64,000 nt of DNA from Alphaproteobacteria bacterium Ga0077535 (GCA_001464425.1 LNEK01000012.1:62001-126000); one strand, 5' to 3'. Counted from the first letter of the stretch, positions 1-8,314 are shown. Notes: generated by a model from the letters alone, not told the origin. Numbers and translations are program-made.

Positions 1-1
1 C

Positions 2-211
2 AACATCAACAATCGCAAGATCTCCCGCCTCGCTAAGCTCGCGGGCGCGCCCGACGATCCCGCCGCCGGAATTGTGTTGCATGTGCGGTTAGGTGATGGC
101 GTCGTCGCCGGGGCCCCGCTTGTGACCGTGCACGCCCAAGCACCTGGGCAACTCGCCTATGCGCTCGACTATGCGGCGGCCAACCCAGACATATTCGAAA
201 TCGAGGCTTGA
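2..211 (+). CDS. Thymidine phosphorylase family protein (C-terminal end only)
   Basis: This is the last 69 residues of a protein that begins before the window. The motif NNRKISRLAKLAGAP, followed by a glycine-rich turn (VRLGDGVVAGAPL) and an acidic end, matches the C-terminal domain of thymidine/AMP phosphorylases, which cleave nucleosides with phosphate. Its TGA overlaps the TTG start of the PRPP synthase gene, so the two are translationally coupled. Together they link nucleoside breakdown to ribose-phosphate metabolism. Whether the substrate is thymidine or AMP cannot be told, because the catalytic half is missing. Confidence 0.72.
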   Translation, partial: NINNRKISRLAKLAGAPDDPAAGIVLHVRLGDGVVAGAPLVTVHAQAPGQLAYALDYAAANPDIFEIEA

Positions 212-1080
212 ACGTGACGCGCCTTTACCTCCCCATGCCCGGAAACGAGACCATCGCCCGTGCGCTTGCTCTCTCGGCCGGCGCCGAACTCGGCGCACTC
301 GAGACGCGCCGCTTTCCCGATGGCGAAGCCTATGTTCGGCTTCTCTCGGCAGTCGAGGGCCGCGAGGTTGAGATTGTCTGCACGTTAGCGCGGCCGGACG
401 AGCAGTTTCTGAGCCTTATCTTCGCCGCCGAAACTGCGCGCGAGATGGGCGCGGCGCGCGTCAATCTCATCGCGCCTTATTTGGCCTACATGCGCCAGGA
501 CAAAAGGTTCAAGGACGGCGAGGCGATTTCCTCGGTGCATTTCGCTCGGCTTTTGTCGCGATCGTTTGACGGGCTCATCACTATCGATCCGCATCTGCAT
601 CGGCGCCGCGACTTGGGCGAAATATTCACCATCGCCACGCGCGTAGAGCATGCAGCGCCGCTCCTTGCCGATTGGATCAAGGACAATGTGAGCGACCCTC
701 TTGTCGTGGGGCCAGATGAAGAAAGCGAGCAATGGGTTGCGGCGGTCGCCGGGCGAGCCGGTGCGCCGCTCATCGTTTCGCGTAAGACTCGCCGCGGCGA
801 CCGCGACGTGAGCATTGATCTGCCCGATCTGTCTAATGTCCGCGGCAGGCGTGCGGTTCTTGTCGATGACATCGTCTCCTCGGGCCGCACTATGATCGAG
901 ACCGCGCGCAAGTTGACCGTGGCCGGCATGGCAAAGCCGGTTTGTGTCGCCGTGCATGCGCTTTTTGCCGATCAGTCTTACGCCGAGCTCTTGAGCCTTT
1001 GCGAGCGCGTCGTTTCGACCGACACCGTGCCGCACGCTTCCAATGCAATCAGCGTGGCGGCGTTGCTTGCGCCTGCGTGA
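208..1080 (+). CDS. prs: Ribose-phosphate pyrophosphokinase (PRPP synthase)
   Basis: This enzyme makes phosphoribosyl pyrophosphate from ribose 5-phosphate and ATP in the cytoplasm. The 290-residue product has the N-terminal FPDGEAYVRL segment, the APYLAYMRQDKRF catalytic stretch, DPHLH in the metal/ATP region, and VLVDDIVSSGRTM as the PRPP-binding loop. It is a little shorter than the usual 310-320 residues. The PRPP loop has SSGRT rather than the DTGGT typical of housekeeping bacterial enzymes, closer to archaeal-type versions. The start is TTG overlapping the upstream TGA; a GTG six bases later is an alternative. Its pairing with a phosphorylase suggests a nucleoside salvage or catabolic role, and it may be a second copy in the genome (inference). 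Confidence 0.9.
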   Translation: MNVTRLYLPMPGNETIARALALSAGAELGALETRRFPDGEAYVRLLSAVEGREVEIVCTLARPDEQFLSLIFAAETAREMGAARVNLIAPYLAYMRQDKRFKDGEAISSVHFARLLSRSFDGLITIDPHLHRRRDLGEIFTIATRVEHAAPLLADWIKDNVSDPLVVGPDEESEQWVAAVAGRAGAPLIVSRKTRRGDRDVSIDLPDLSNVRGRRAVLVDDIVSSGRTMIETARKLTVAGMAKPVCVAVHALFADQSYAELLSLCERVVSTDTVPHASNAISVAALLAPA

Positions 1081-1121
1081 CTGCCGTTTTCGTTTGTTTG
1101 CTTGGACTAAGCGCCTCGGAC

Positions 1122-1768
1122 TCACACGGACAGCGCGGCTGCCAGCGCAGCACCCATGGCCGCCACGATGAGAACGCCGCTCAGAATGAGCAGGAAGCCG
1201 TCGCGTGCAAAGAGCCCAAGGCCCAGCAGGGTTATGGCAAGACCCGGGATCAGCGGGGCCAAAGGAATTAAGCTCAACGGCAAGGTCGCGATCGCCGCGA
1301 GCGCGCACAAAAGCCCCGCTGCGTTGGCGAACGGCGTCTCGGACAGAAAGACCAGACGGGGCTGAAGCACACGGTCGAGCCGACGCGCCCACTTGCGCAG
1401 CCCGTCGCCGGTCGCCGCCCGAATGGATGCTCGAGTGACGTTCAGGCGCAAGAGCACGCGCGGCAGCCAAAGATGCGACGCCCCGAACGCCAGCTGTAGA
1501 GACACAGCTAGCGTTACCAGCGCCGCAGCCGAAGTCATGCCTGGCAATATGGTGGCTGGAGAAATGGAGAATAGTCCGAGCACCAGGAGCAATGGGCCTA
1601 GGAGCGCCGGCCGATCACCGCCATTATGTCGGCAACGCGCATGCTTGTCGGTTCGCCAATGCTGGCGTCCTCGGCAAGCACTGCGATGCTCTCGACGAGA
1701 TGCGAGAATGAGTGAGGCCTGCACGCAAGCCTTGGCGCACACACGCCGCTTGTCGTCTCAGCGCCCAT
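1122..1768 (-). pseudogene. ExoD family membrane protein, frameshifted
   Basis: The protein matches the ExoD family (linked to exopolysaccharide synthesis in rhizobia), with hydrophobic segments and the family signature PGMTSAAALVTLAVS-like helix and SETPF. The N-terminal part is read from ATG 1768 and runs for 56 codons (SHLVESIAVLAEDASIGEP, then MAVIGRRS), stopping at TAG 1600-1598. The rest (GPLLLVLGLFSISPATILPG onward) is in the next frame. One missing base near 1600 joins the two into a normal ExoD. Either the gene is a recent pseudogene or the assembly lost one base. It lies 39 bp after the His-rich lipoprotein gene and is probably co-transcribed with it. Confidence 0.72.
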
Positions 1769-1807
1769 GAGCACGCGTCCGCTGTCGCATGGAGCTACCC
1801 GCAGGCG

Positions 1808-2098
1808 TCAGTTCGGCTGCGGCGTCTCGCCATGTTGATGCGGGTCGGAGGCAACTGGCGGGCATTCCGCTGGCGCCGGATCGGCGTGTTGATGCTCGCC
1901 CTGTGCTTGTCCGGAGGGCGCAGGCGCTGGCGCAAGTTCGCTTTGCTGAGCGCCTGGACAGTTCGCTTGACCATGCTCTCCCGACATGGCGCCCATCATG
2001 CCATCGTGATGGGCGCCATGCATGCCATGGCCCATGCCGGCGCAGCCGCCGAGGCTAAGCGCCAGAGCCAGCACCGCTCCTGAACTCAATATATGCAT
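1808..2098 (-). CDS. His/Met-rich lipoprotein
   Basis: A 96-residue lipoprotein. MHILSSGAV leads into a hydrophobic signal peptide ending in LGGC, the lipobox cysteine. The mature part is rich in His and Met (GHGMHGAHHDGMMG, then HQHAD and DPHQHGE), which suggests copper or other metal binding in the periplasm or on the outer membrane. ATG 2098 was chosen because AGGGAG lies about 9 nt upstream; the in-frame ATG at 2107 touches that site directly. A GGG-N16-CGTAT element lies 37 bp upstream. A second His-rich lipoprotein with the same promoter layout is at 18964-19248. The metal is unknown. Confidence 0.7.
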   Translation of the reverse strand: MHILSSGAVLALALSLGGCAGMGHGMHGAHHDGMMGAMSGEHGQANCPGAQQSELAPAPAPSGQAQGEHQHADPAPAECPPVASDPHQHGETPQPN

Positions 2099-2133
2099 GC
2101 CCGTCATCTCCCTTGGCGTGATGTTGATCCTGA

Positions 2134-2352
2134 TTATACGCACGCCGCCCTAGCGGCCCCGGCGCAGTCGAACGTGGCCCACAGGTTCTCACGGCTTCGT
2201 GCCGCAGCCGTAGGCTTCTTTGGAGGCTTGGTGTTGCGCCGCTGACTTGGCGAAAAAGCGGGCGGATCGCTGGCGGGGAAGGAGACCGGGCGCAGGCGAG
2301 CCTGGGGTGCAGTTGGATCTTGGCGCCCGCTCGTCCTCGTCACCTCACTCAT
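2134..2352 (-). CDS. Small protein with FPASDPPA motif
   Basis: A 72-residue basic protein whose ATG overlaps the stop of the upstream gene (ATGA), so it is very likely translated. It carries VSFPASDPPAFSPSQ; FPASDPPA is a motif I recognise from small alphaproteobacterial proteins of unknown function. The rest is low-complexity and rich in Arg, Pro and Ala. No membrane segment or signal is visible. Its end overlaps the promoter element of the following lipoprotein gene. No function can be given. Confidence 0.5.
   Translation of the reverse strand: MSEVTRTSGRQDPTAPQARLRPVSFPASDPPAFSPSQRRNTKPPKKPTAAARSRENLWATFDCAGAARAACV
2136..2159 (-). promoter_or_regulatory. GGG-N16-CGTAT promoter-like element 1
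   Basis: On the minus strand GGG is followed after 16 bases by CGTATAAT, 37 bp before the His/Met-rich lipoprotein start. It fits a promoter driving the lipoprotein and the ExoD remnant. The same spacing recurs ten times in this island. Confidence 0.6.
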
Positions 2353-2612
2353 CGCGAGCGCCGCCACAAAGGATAAACGCCCACGAGGAGCGCTGCGACT
2401 ATCAGCAACGGCAACACCACCAGCAGATGCACGCCGTGTTCGACGATGGCGTAGTGAGCAAGCGCGCCGAGCAATGCGAAAATCAAGAGCGCGACGATGA
2501 GATAGCGCACAAACCAAAATGCTGCTGACGTAAAAAAGAGCATGAACCAGGAGGTTTGAGAGCCTGCTCCGCCTTTTCGAGGTTCGTTGTGACGAGGCTC
2601 CCGCAATGACAT
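2349..2612 (-). CDS. Small two-helix membrane protein
   Basis: An 87-residue protein. A basic head (REPRHNEPRKGG) is followed by two or three hydrophobic helices (FWFVRYLIVALLIFALLG, then HLLVVLPLLIVAALLVGVY) and a basic tail, so it sits in the inner membrane. The AHYAIVEHGVHLL segment resembles the YYIIAEHGAHLL segment of the DUF2933 protein at 14590-14865, so it is a distant relative of that metal-island family, without the His-rich tail. It heads a two-gene unit with the FPASDPPA protein. Element 2 lies 77 bp upstream. Confidence 0.65.
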   Translation of the reverse strand: MSLREPRHNEPRKGGAGSQTSWFMLFFTSAAFWFVRYLIVALLIFALLGALAHYAIVEHGVHLLVVLPLLIVAALLVGVYPLWRRSR

Positions 2613-2689
2613 TTGTCGTCAACTCCTGGCCCCGGCGGCGAGCCCCCAACGCGCTGATCGGCCGGGACGAAGCGCGGACCCACCAAGCT

Positions 2690-2713
2690 ATACGCGTGAG
2701 GCGCGACGATCCC
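2690..2713 (-). promoter_or_regulatory. GGG-N16-CGTAT promoter-like element 2
   Basis: Minus-strand GGG, 16 bases, CGTATAGC, 77 bp before the small membrane protein gene ending at 2349. Same layout as the other copies in the island. Confidence 0.55.
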
Positions 2714-2838
2714 CGGAGGCGACGCTTGAACCGAAGAGGGGCGTTCGCTAGCCATTCTTTCGCCGGTGCGGTGAGGCCTGAATCGGCCCGATCTCTCCCC
2801 GCGATCTTGGTTGCGGCGCATCGATTGGTTCAGCGAGG

Positions 2839-3594
2839 TTAGCTCCGTCGCTCGCCCAAGAAGGCGAGCAGGAATTGGAAAAGATTGATGAAGTCGAGAT
2901 AGAGACTGAGCGCGCCGTAAGAGGTGGCCGCGCCCAAGGCGGCCGCATCGCCGCCAAGCTGAAAATAGGCGTTCTTGAGCCGTTGGGTGTCATAGGCGAT
3001 GAGGCCAGCGAAGATGAGGACGCCTGCAGCGCTGACGACGAACGAAAAGCCGGGCGGATTCCAGAACATCTGGACGAAAGTTGCGATGATCAGTCCGACG
3101 AGCCCGACAAGCAGGAAGCTCCCGAAGCCCGACATGTCCATCCGCGTGGTGTAGCCGAACAGCGAAAGGGCGCCGAACGCCGTGGCCGTGATCAGGAAAG
3201 TCGAGACCAAAGAGGCGCCGGTGTACACAAGTCCGAGCACCCCCAACGATGCCCCGATGAGAGCCGCGACCGTCCAATATATGAAGCTCGCGCCGCTGGC
3301 GTTCGGGCGGCGCATGACGAACATGGCGCCCAGGAGCACGACAAGCGGCGCGAAAACGACAGCAAGGCCAATCGGCGTGTAGCCGGCGAAAGAGCCTTCG
3401 GGTGTCACCCGAAACAGGATATCGCGCACAGGCGCGATCATGCTTGTTGTGTAAGCAAGCGCCCCCGACAGCGTAAGTCCGAGCGCCACCTTATTGTAGA
3501 CGCCCAGCATAAAGCGGCGAAGCCCAAGATCGATCGACATGTCGGCGCGTGCCGCTGGCGCAGCGGGGAAGCGCTCGTCGTGAGAGTGCGACAT
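2839..3594 (-). CDS. Bax inhibitor-1 / YccA family membrane protein
   Basis: A 251-residue inner-membrane protein with a short soluble head and about seven hydrophobic helices. The order and the segments LGLRRFMLGVYNKVALGLTLSG at the start and AYDTQRLKNAY near the end are typical of BI-1 family channels and regulators. ATG 3594 gives the usual family length. In bacteria the family includes YccA (FtsH regulation) and YbhL; the exact role is unknown. It lies 68 bp after the small His-rich gene and has no promoter element of its own, so it is probably read from element 3. Confidence 0.87.
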   Translation of the reverse strand: MSHSHDERFPAAPAARADMSIDLGLRRFMLGVYNKVALGLTLSGALAYTTSMIAPVRDILFRVTPEGSFAGYTPIGLAVVFAPLVVLLGAMFVMRRPNASGASFIYWTVAALIGASLGVLGLVYTGASLVSTFLITATAFGALSLFGYTTRMDMSGFGSFLLVGLVGLIIATFVQMFWNPPGFSFVVSAAGVLIFAGLIAYDTQRLKNAYFQLGGDAAALGAATSYGALSLYLDFINLFQFLLAFLGERRS

Positions 3595-3662
3595 GTGGGT
3601 TGCTCCTCTGTTTAGTCGTCCTTCGTGACCGCCACGCGCTGCAATGGAGCGATGGCGTCTGA

Positions 3663-3857
3663 TTAGCAGCCGCGCCTGCGATCGGCGTCCAATGTCGATT
3701 GGCCGCCGTGATCAGCGTGCGCGTCCGGCGTCTCGTCGGCGCGTTGGGTGATGCGATGGCCGTGGCGATGCCCGCCATGGCGATGTCCAAACAGGTGAAG
3801 GGCGAAAAAGGCGATGATCAGGATAATCCACGCCCAATTGCTGGCTAGCCAATCCAT
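3663..3857 (-). CDS. Small membrane protein with His-rich tail
   Basis: A 64-residue protein with one N-terminal helix (WAWIILIIAFFALHLFG) followed by HRHGGHRHGHR and a polar tail with more His and Asp. The His cluster suggests metal binding next to the inner membrane. ATG 3857 was preferred over ATG 3869 because GAGG lies 7 nt upstream of it. Element 3 lies 50 bp upstream. It probably heads a unit with the BI-1 gene. Confidence 0.65.
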   Translation of the reverse strand: MDWLASNWAWIILIIAFFALHLFGHRHGGHRHGHRITQRADETPDAHADHGGQSTLDADRRRGC

Positions 3858-3906
3858 GACCGACCTCATTGTGAGAGCGGCGGGACTTGCCGCTCCCTAT
3901 TTCTTG

Positions 3907-3930
3907 ATACGCAGCGGATCGGATCGCCCC
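3907..3930 (-). promoter_or_regulatory. GGG-N16-CGTAT promoter-like element 3
   Basis: Minus-strand GGG, 16 bases, CGTATC, 50 bp before the small His-rich membrane protein gene. I found it by predicting that each minus-strand unit lacking an element should have one. Confidence 0.55.
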
Positions 3931-4131
3931 TGGAGCCTTGCCGCGTTTCATCAGCCCTGCTTGCCTGCACCCGCGCGTGGACGCAGCTCTTCCCGGCGAG
4001 AGAGCTCTGGTCGCATGCGGGGTGGGACGTTTCTGGACGGTTCGGGCGTTGCGCCTATGCCGCGCCCTCCCGGGAGGTTCGAGAAGACGCGGGTGCATGC
4101 GGGCGGGCGTTCGCGAGCGCCGGGTTCGAGG

Positions 4132-5143
4132 TCAAGGCGCGACGACGACGTTCTGCGGCGCTCCTCGCGCAAACGCCTCGATGTTGGCCAGCGTCGTATC
4201 GATGATGCGGGCGAGCGCCTCGGTCGTATTGTAGGCATTGTGCGGCGTCACCAACACGTTGGCAAAACCCAGCAATGCGTGATTGATTAGCGGCGAGGGA
4301 TCTAAGGTCGGCGTTGGTCGCGGCGCCAGCGCGAAAAATCTGGGCTTCGTCGCGAAGCTGGGCCTCCTGCGCCATGACGTCGAGGCCAGCGCCCGCGAGG
4401 CGCCCCTCGGCGAGCGCGCGCACCAGCGCCTCCGCATCGACCACAGAACCTCTGGCGGTGTTGATGGGCACCGCGCCTGGCTTCATCAGCGCAAATTCCC
4501 GCTCGGCGATAAGACGCCACGTTTCCGGCGTTGCCGGAACATGCAAGGTGATGACGTCGGCTTGGCCAAGCGCCGCATCGAGGGAAGCGTAACGAAAGCC
4601 AAGACGCTGTGCCGCCAGTTCGTCGGGGCGGGCATCGACCGCGATGACATCCATGGAAAAGCCCCGCGCGATTTCAATCACGCGCCGGCCGATGCGTCCG
4701 GCGCCAATGACTGCGATTGTCCTACCCTTCAGTTCGAAGCCACGAAGACCGGCCTGATCGAAGCGGCCGCGCCGGGTGCGCTCGGCGGCGCCGGCGATCT
4801 TGCGCGTAAGTCCCAGCAGCAGCGCAAACACGTGTTCGGCCACGCTCGTGTCGCCGTAGCCTGGTACGTTGCAGACGATGATGCCGCGGCTTTGACAATA
4901 GCCAAGGTCGATATGGTCATACCCGGTCGAGCGCGTGGCAATGAGCCGGAGCTGCGCAAAATGCGCCAGCACGCTCGCGTCGAGCTGCGAATAGACGAAC
5001 GATGAGATGATGTCGGCCTTGGCATGCATGCGAGCGGACCCTTCGTCGAGAACATCTCGCACGCAAATCACTTCATAAGCGGGACTAAGGCGCAGGCATG
5101 CGTCATGTTCCCACTGCTCAGTTTCGAACACAGCGAGCTCCAT
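4132..5143 (-). pseudogene. D-2-hydroxyacid dehydrogenase, broken by a 4-bp duplication
   Basis: This NAD-dependent dehydrogenase resembles fermentative D-lactate dehydrogenase. It starts MELAVFETEQWEHD and has the nucleotide-binding motif IGAGRIGRRVIEIA, the NTARGSVVDAEALVRAL segment, and ATRSTGYDHID. After DLRSLAAN the frame is lost: the true end (INHALLGFANVLVTPHNAYN, then NIEAFARG) is in another frame. A tandem GATTGATT at 4281-4288 explains it exactly, because removing one GATT restores AANHALLG. This looks like a real slippage mutation. The truncated product lacks the catalytic His near TPHNAYN. It is probably co-transcribed with the DUF5676 gene. Confidence 0.8.
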
Positions 5144-5260
5144 CTTTGTCCCTTCGCGCCGGAAGGATGGAAGGTCACCGGCCGTTGCATCTGGCCGGCG
5201 CCCGCCGCTAACCGCACGCCGCAAGCTGGCGTCGCATAAACCCTCCGCCCGCGCGGCGTG

Positions 5261-5578
5261 TCAGCGCGCGCCAGCCCTCGCATTCTCCTGCGCGTCCTTG
5301 CCGCCGACCACGACACGGGCAATAGCGCCCCAAAGATTATAGAAGAACACGAAGACGACGGCGACGAACCAGCCATAAAGGGCGCTGGCGATGAGCCCGT
5401 AGAAGAAGCTGGGCAAAGTGAGCAGCTCAAATTGGGGGAAGATGGTCGAGAGCAGTGCGTGCGTGGGAAGCTCCGGCATGAAGGTCCAGATCGCAAGGCA
5501 CGCGAGATAGATGGTCATAAACAGCATGCATGCGCCGAACATCGTCGGTAGATAGGGGAGCGGGTGATACTTGATCAT
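5261..5578 (-). CDS. DUF5676-type small membrane protein
   Basis: A 105-residue protein with hydrophobic helices near residues 14-34 and 60-85. The end VVFVFFYNLWGAIAR matches the FAPVYNLIARA end of the protein at 15097-15387, so they are paralogues of the same family, which is common beside metal P-type ATPases. AAGGAGG lies just before ATG 5578. Element 4 is 65 bp upstream and the broken dehydrogenase follows 117 bp downstream, probably in the same unit. Function unknown. Confidence 0.68.
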   Translation of the reverse strand: MIKYHPLPYLPTMFGACMLFMTIYLACLAIWTFMPELPTHALLSTIFPQFELLTLPSFFYGLIASALYGWFVAVVFVFFYNLWGAIARVVVGGKDAQENARAGAR

Positions 5579-5643
5579 GAGGCGCCTCCTTGGCGGCCAC
5601 GGGCCGAGGGCTTGCCCGAACTGGACGCCGGACTCACTTGGCT

Positions 5644-5668
5644 ATACGCGGGCGGGCCGTTCACGCCC
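5644..5668 (-). promoter_or_regulatory. GGG-N17-CGTAT promoter-like element 4
   Basis: Minus-strand GGG and CGTATAGC separated by 17 bases, one more than in the other copies, 65 bp before the DUF5676 gene. Confidence 0.5.
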
Positions 5669-5769
5669 TGGTGGAAATCATTCGCGATAGAAATACGCGA
5701 AATGAAGCAGGGCAGAGATGGCGCGGGCCCGCGTTGCGGCTTGGTCTTCGTCGCTTTGGCTGTAGCGGC

Positions 5770-7035
5770 CTAGATCACGAAGACGGGCGCAAAACCCCCG
5801 CCAGGCGTGCGCAAGTTGGTGGTCTGCCCCTGATAGAGACGGGCCGCCGCCAGCACGATTTTGGCGTCGTAGGTATAGAGCCGCACATCAACTTTGCGGT
5901 CCTGGTGCGCGCCGTCGAACAAAATCGCACGTGTTCCTGGCGGTGCAAAGGTTTGTGCGACATAGTCGCCGGCGCTGATCTCGGCCCAGACGCGCTGCGT
6001 GAGTTTATCGCCGCGATAAGCCGCCTTGCTACCATAACCGTGGGCCGGCTTGAAAAACCAATGCTTGCGCTCGGCCCAGAGCCCGGGCGCGCTTTCGGAC
6101 GTGACGCGGCGAGTCCTTGGGATCGCTGCGAGCGCTGCGATGTCAGCTTCGGGCACGTGCCACGCGCGGAGCAAAGCGCTATCGCTCATCAGTGTGAGAT
6201 TGCGCTTGTCGGCGAAGAGCGCATGCGCGTGCGGATTGGGCGTCACCACGGCCGCGCCCGATTCATAAGCCGCGCGCAACGGCGTATGCACGGCTTCCGA
6301 CAAAGAAAAATCGACCAGCCGGTTGTAAACAAGGTCGATCGCTTGGCCGTCGATACGGAGACGCCCGTCGGAGAACTTAAGGTCGCGCGCATCAGCCACG
6401 ATACACTCGACGCCATGGCGTTCGAGCGCCCGCGCTGCGAGCAGGAATTCCGGGTAAAGGAATTGCGCGCTTGGATCATCGTCAACGATCGCGATTGAAG
6501 CGGGGCTGCCTGCGCGACCCTGCGCGCGCCATTCCGCCTCGATCATGGCAAGGAACGTATCCTCGAATTGTTCGGCCGGCGCCGACGCGATTCGCGCTTC
6601 CTCGCAACAGACACGCTGTGCGCGCGCCAGCGCCGCGTTCAGAAATGCGCCGCCCGCATTGGTGTTGACCTCAATGAGCGCGGGGCCGGCCGCACCGAGA
6701 TGGAAGTCATAGCCCATGAGCACGCCGCGGGGCCCGTAGTCGCGGCGGGCTACGGCAGGCGCCCAGGCCAGAGCCGCGGCGATATAGGCGGGGCGGCGCG
6801 TCAGACTTTCGATCGCGGCGACGACCTCGCCCATGGTCTCGATTTCGGAACGCGAGACAAACACCGCGACGTTGGAGAAGAGGTGGGGGCGGTCGCCCAG
6901 CAGCGCGTCGCCATCAAGCTCGCGCTCTAGCGCCGATCTGAGCGCGGTCTCGTCAAGCGTTTGGCAGAGGCATGACCGGTTGAGGGCATGAGCAGTCTCG
7001 CCCAGCGCACTCTGATCTTCGCAGATTCGCGTCAC
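5770..7035 (-). CDS. ATP-grasp-like protein of unknown substrate
   Basis: A 421-residue soluble protein. The segment RGVLMGYDFHLG, then LIEVNTNAGGAFLNA, followed by PNPHAHALFADKRNL and HWFFKPAHGYGSKA, looks like an ATP-grasp fold (glycine-rich loop, Lys before a GYGSK strand, metal-binding Glu/Asn). Such enzymes join a carboxylate to an amine or thiol using ATP. GTG 7035 was chosen because AGAGGAG lies just upstream; the open frame runs further but has no site. It follows the lipoprotein gene by 58 bp and probably belongs to the HdeD unit. The substrate cannot be inferred. Confidence 0.66.
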   Translation of the reverse strand: MTRICEDQSALGETAHALNRSCLCQTLDETALRSALERELDGDALLGDRPHLFSNVAVFVSRSEIETMGEVVAAIESLTRRPAYIAAALAWAPAVARRDYGPRGVLMGYDFHLGAAGPALIEVNTNAGGAFLNAALARAQRVCCEEARIASAPAEQFEDTFLAMIEAEWRAQGRAGSPASIAIVDDDPSAQFLYPEFLLAARALERHGVECIVADARDLKFSDGRLRIDGQAIDLVYNRLVDFSLSEAVHTPLRAAYESGAAVVTPNPHAHALFADKRNLTLMSDSALLRAWHVPEADIAALAAIPRTRRVTSESAPGLWAERKHWFFKPAHGYGSKAAYRGDKLTQRVWAEISAGDYVAQTFAPPGTRAILFDGAHQDRKVDVRLYTYDAKIVLAAARLYQGQTTNLRTPGGGFAPVFVI

Positions 7036-7093
7036 GGTCGCTCCTCTTTGCGCGTGTTCCTCACTTGCTCGCCCGCGGCAAGTTCTTTGTGCA

Positions 7094-7591
7094 TCAGTCG
7101 GGCAAGGGCAGCGCGGCGGCGTCATAGACAAAGTTCAGGCGCGCCGCTGCCTGATCGGGACGGCGCGCCTCGATGCTCAAATGATAACGGTCGCGCGCAA
7201 GTGTCGTGAAGCCGCCATAGGCGAGGGCGCCTTCAATGCGCATGGGCTCAAGCCGCAACCGGCGCGCACCGCGGTGGCGTTCGCCGCGCAAGGTCGCATC
7301 GACCGCCGCATCTTCGATGCGCGCGCCGGTGTTTGCGTCAAAGAGCGCGATCATGACATGTGCGTTGCCGCCGCCCTCGCCCGCATGCATGCGCCGCTCT
7401 GCGTGACTTGGCGCGTGCGTTGCGATCAGGGCGCTGGGGGCAACCCCCAGATATGCCGTGACCCCATCAGCGGTCTGGACGAACATGGTCTCATGCTGCG
7501 GCGCGGGCGCGCAGGCCGTAAGAGCCATCAACGCGAGCGCTGCGATGAACCGGCGGCGCACGCAGTTGCGCGGGGCTTGATCGAGCCTCAT
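7094..7591 (-). CDS. Lipoprotein of unknown function
   Basis: A 165-residue protein with signal peptide RRRFIAALALMALTAC, where the Cys is the lipobox residue. The mature domain is rich in beta-type segments (AHVMIALFDANTGARIEDAAV, then YHLSIEARRPDQAAARLNFVY), giving the impression of an Ig-like or carrier-binding periplasmic domain. The start overlaps the stop of the HdeD gene (ATGA), so the two are coupled. It may be an envelope stress or metal accessory protein; this is inferred from context only. Confidence 0.62.
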   Translation of the reverse strand: MRLDQAPRNCVRRRFIAALALMALTACAPAPQHETMFVQTADGVTAYLGVAPSALIATHAPSHAERRMHAGEGGGNAHVMIALFDANTGARIEDAAVDATLRGERHRGARRLRLEPMRIEGALAYGGFTTLARDRYHLSIEARRPDQAAARLNFVYDAAALPLPD

Positions 7592-8157
7592 GGCGCCGGA
7601 CGCGCGGGCGCCGCTGCAAAGAGAGAAAGTCCAAAGCTGATAAGATTGATCGCCAAGAAGACGCCAGGCGCGATCATGCCTGAGTGCGGCAGCGCCCAAA
7701 TGAGCAAGCCGCCCAGAACGATCGCGAGTACGCCGCCCAAGGCCATGCGTCCCCACGGACACGATGTGTGCGTGCGATGCGCCAAGGCGTGTCCAATCGC
7801 GATCGCTCCCTGTGCGATGAGCGCCGCGCCCAGTATCACGGTGAGTGCGAGCGCCCCCGGCCAGGGATGTAGAAGCAAACAGATTCCGCCGAGGATCGCG
7901 ACCACCGACCAGAGCAAGCGCCACGCAAAGCCCTTGGCGCGCCAATCGACGATTAAAAGCGCCAAGCCGGAGACGCCGGCGGCCAGCATCGCCGCGCCGA
8001 ACCATACGCTCGCGGCGAATGTGGCGAGCATCGGCGCGAAGGCGGCGGCGACGCCGAAGGCGATCATCAACGCGCCGACGACCATAAAGATGAGCCGGCC
8101 GCCAGGGCGCTCTGAAGCTTGAGGCGCTTGGGCGGGTGGGGCAGCGGTATCGCTCAT
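7588..8157 (-). CDS. HdeD / DUF308 family membrane protein
   Basis: A 189-residue inner-membrane protein with six hydrophobic helices. The repeating pattern (LMIAFGVAAAFAPMLATFAASVW, LGGICLLLHPWPGALALTVILG, LAINLISFGLSLF) is that of HdeD, the acid-resistance membrane protein of E. coli. A Pro/Ala-rich head precedes the first helix. Elements 5 and 5b lie 34 and 66 bp upstream. It heads a unit with a lipoprotein and an ATP-grasp protein. Confidence 0.82.
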   Translation of the reverse strand: MSDTAAPPAQAPQASERPGGRLIFMVVGALMIAFGVAAAFAPMLATFAASVWFGAAMLAAGVSGLALLIVDWRAKGFAWRLLWSVVAILGGICLLLHPWPGALALTVILGAALIAQGAIAIGHALAHRTHTSCPWGRMALGGVLAIVLGGLLIWALPHSGMIAPGVFLAINLISFGLSLFAAAPARPAP

Positions 8158-8191
8158 GGGCGGCTCTCGCGTGGTGAGGGTCTAAAAGTTC

Positions 8192-8215
8192 ATACGCACG
8201 CGCCGCCTTCGCCCC
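8192..8215 (-). promoter_or_regulatory. GGG-N16-CGTAT promoter-like element 5
   Basis: Minus-strand GGG, 16 bases, CGTATG, 34 bp before the HdeD start. A second GTGCGTAT half-site (8224-8231) lies 32 bp further upstream, without a GGG at the right distance. Confidence 0.55.
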
Positions 8216-8314
8216 TCGAAAAAATACGCACGAAGTGGGCGCGGACGCGCGCATTTGGCGCCGCGCCTTGACAAGAACGCACGCGCGGCTTCGATGCTGG
8301 CGAGGTAGAACATC

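Noticed and set aside
385-1470. Long minus-strand frame of 361 codons opposite prs
   Set aside because: It lies antisense to the clear PRPP synthase gene and is Arg/His-rich with no family match.
2875-3615. Plus-strand frame of 246 codons opposite the BI-1 gene
   Set aside because: Shadow frame of a well-supported membrane protein gene; highly charged with no family look.
5590-6498. Plus-strand frame of 302 codons opposite the ATP-grasp gene
   Set aside because: Antisense shadow; the minus-strand protein has recognisable conserved segments.
7181-8122. Plus-strand frame of 313 codons
   Set aside because: Antisense to the lipoprotein and HdeD genes, with low-complexity Ala/Arg/Lys composition.
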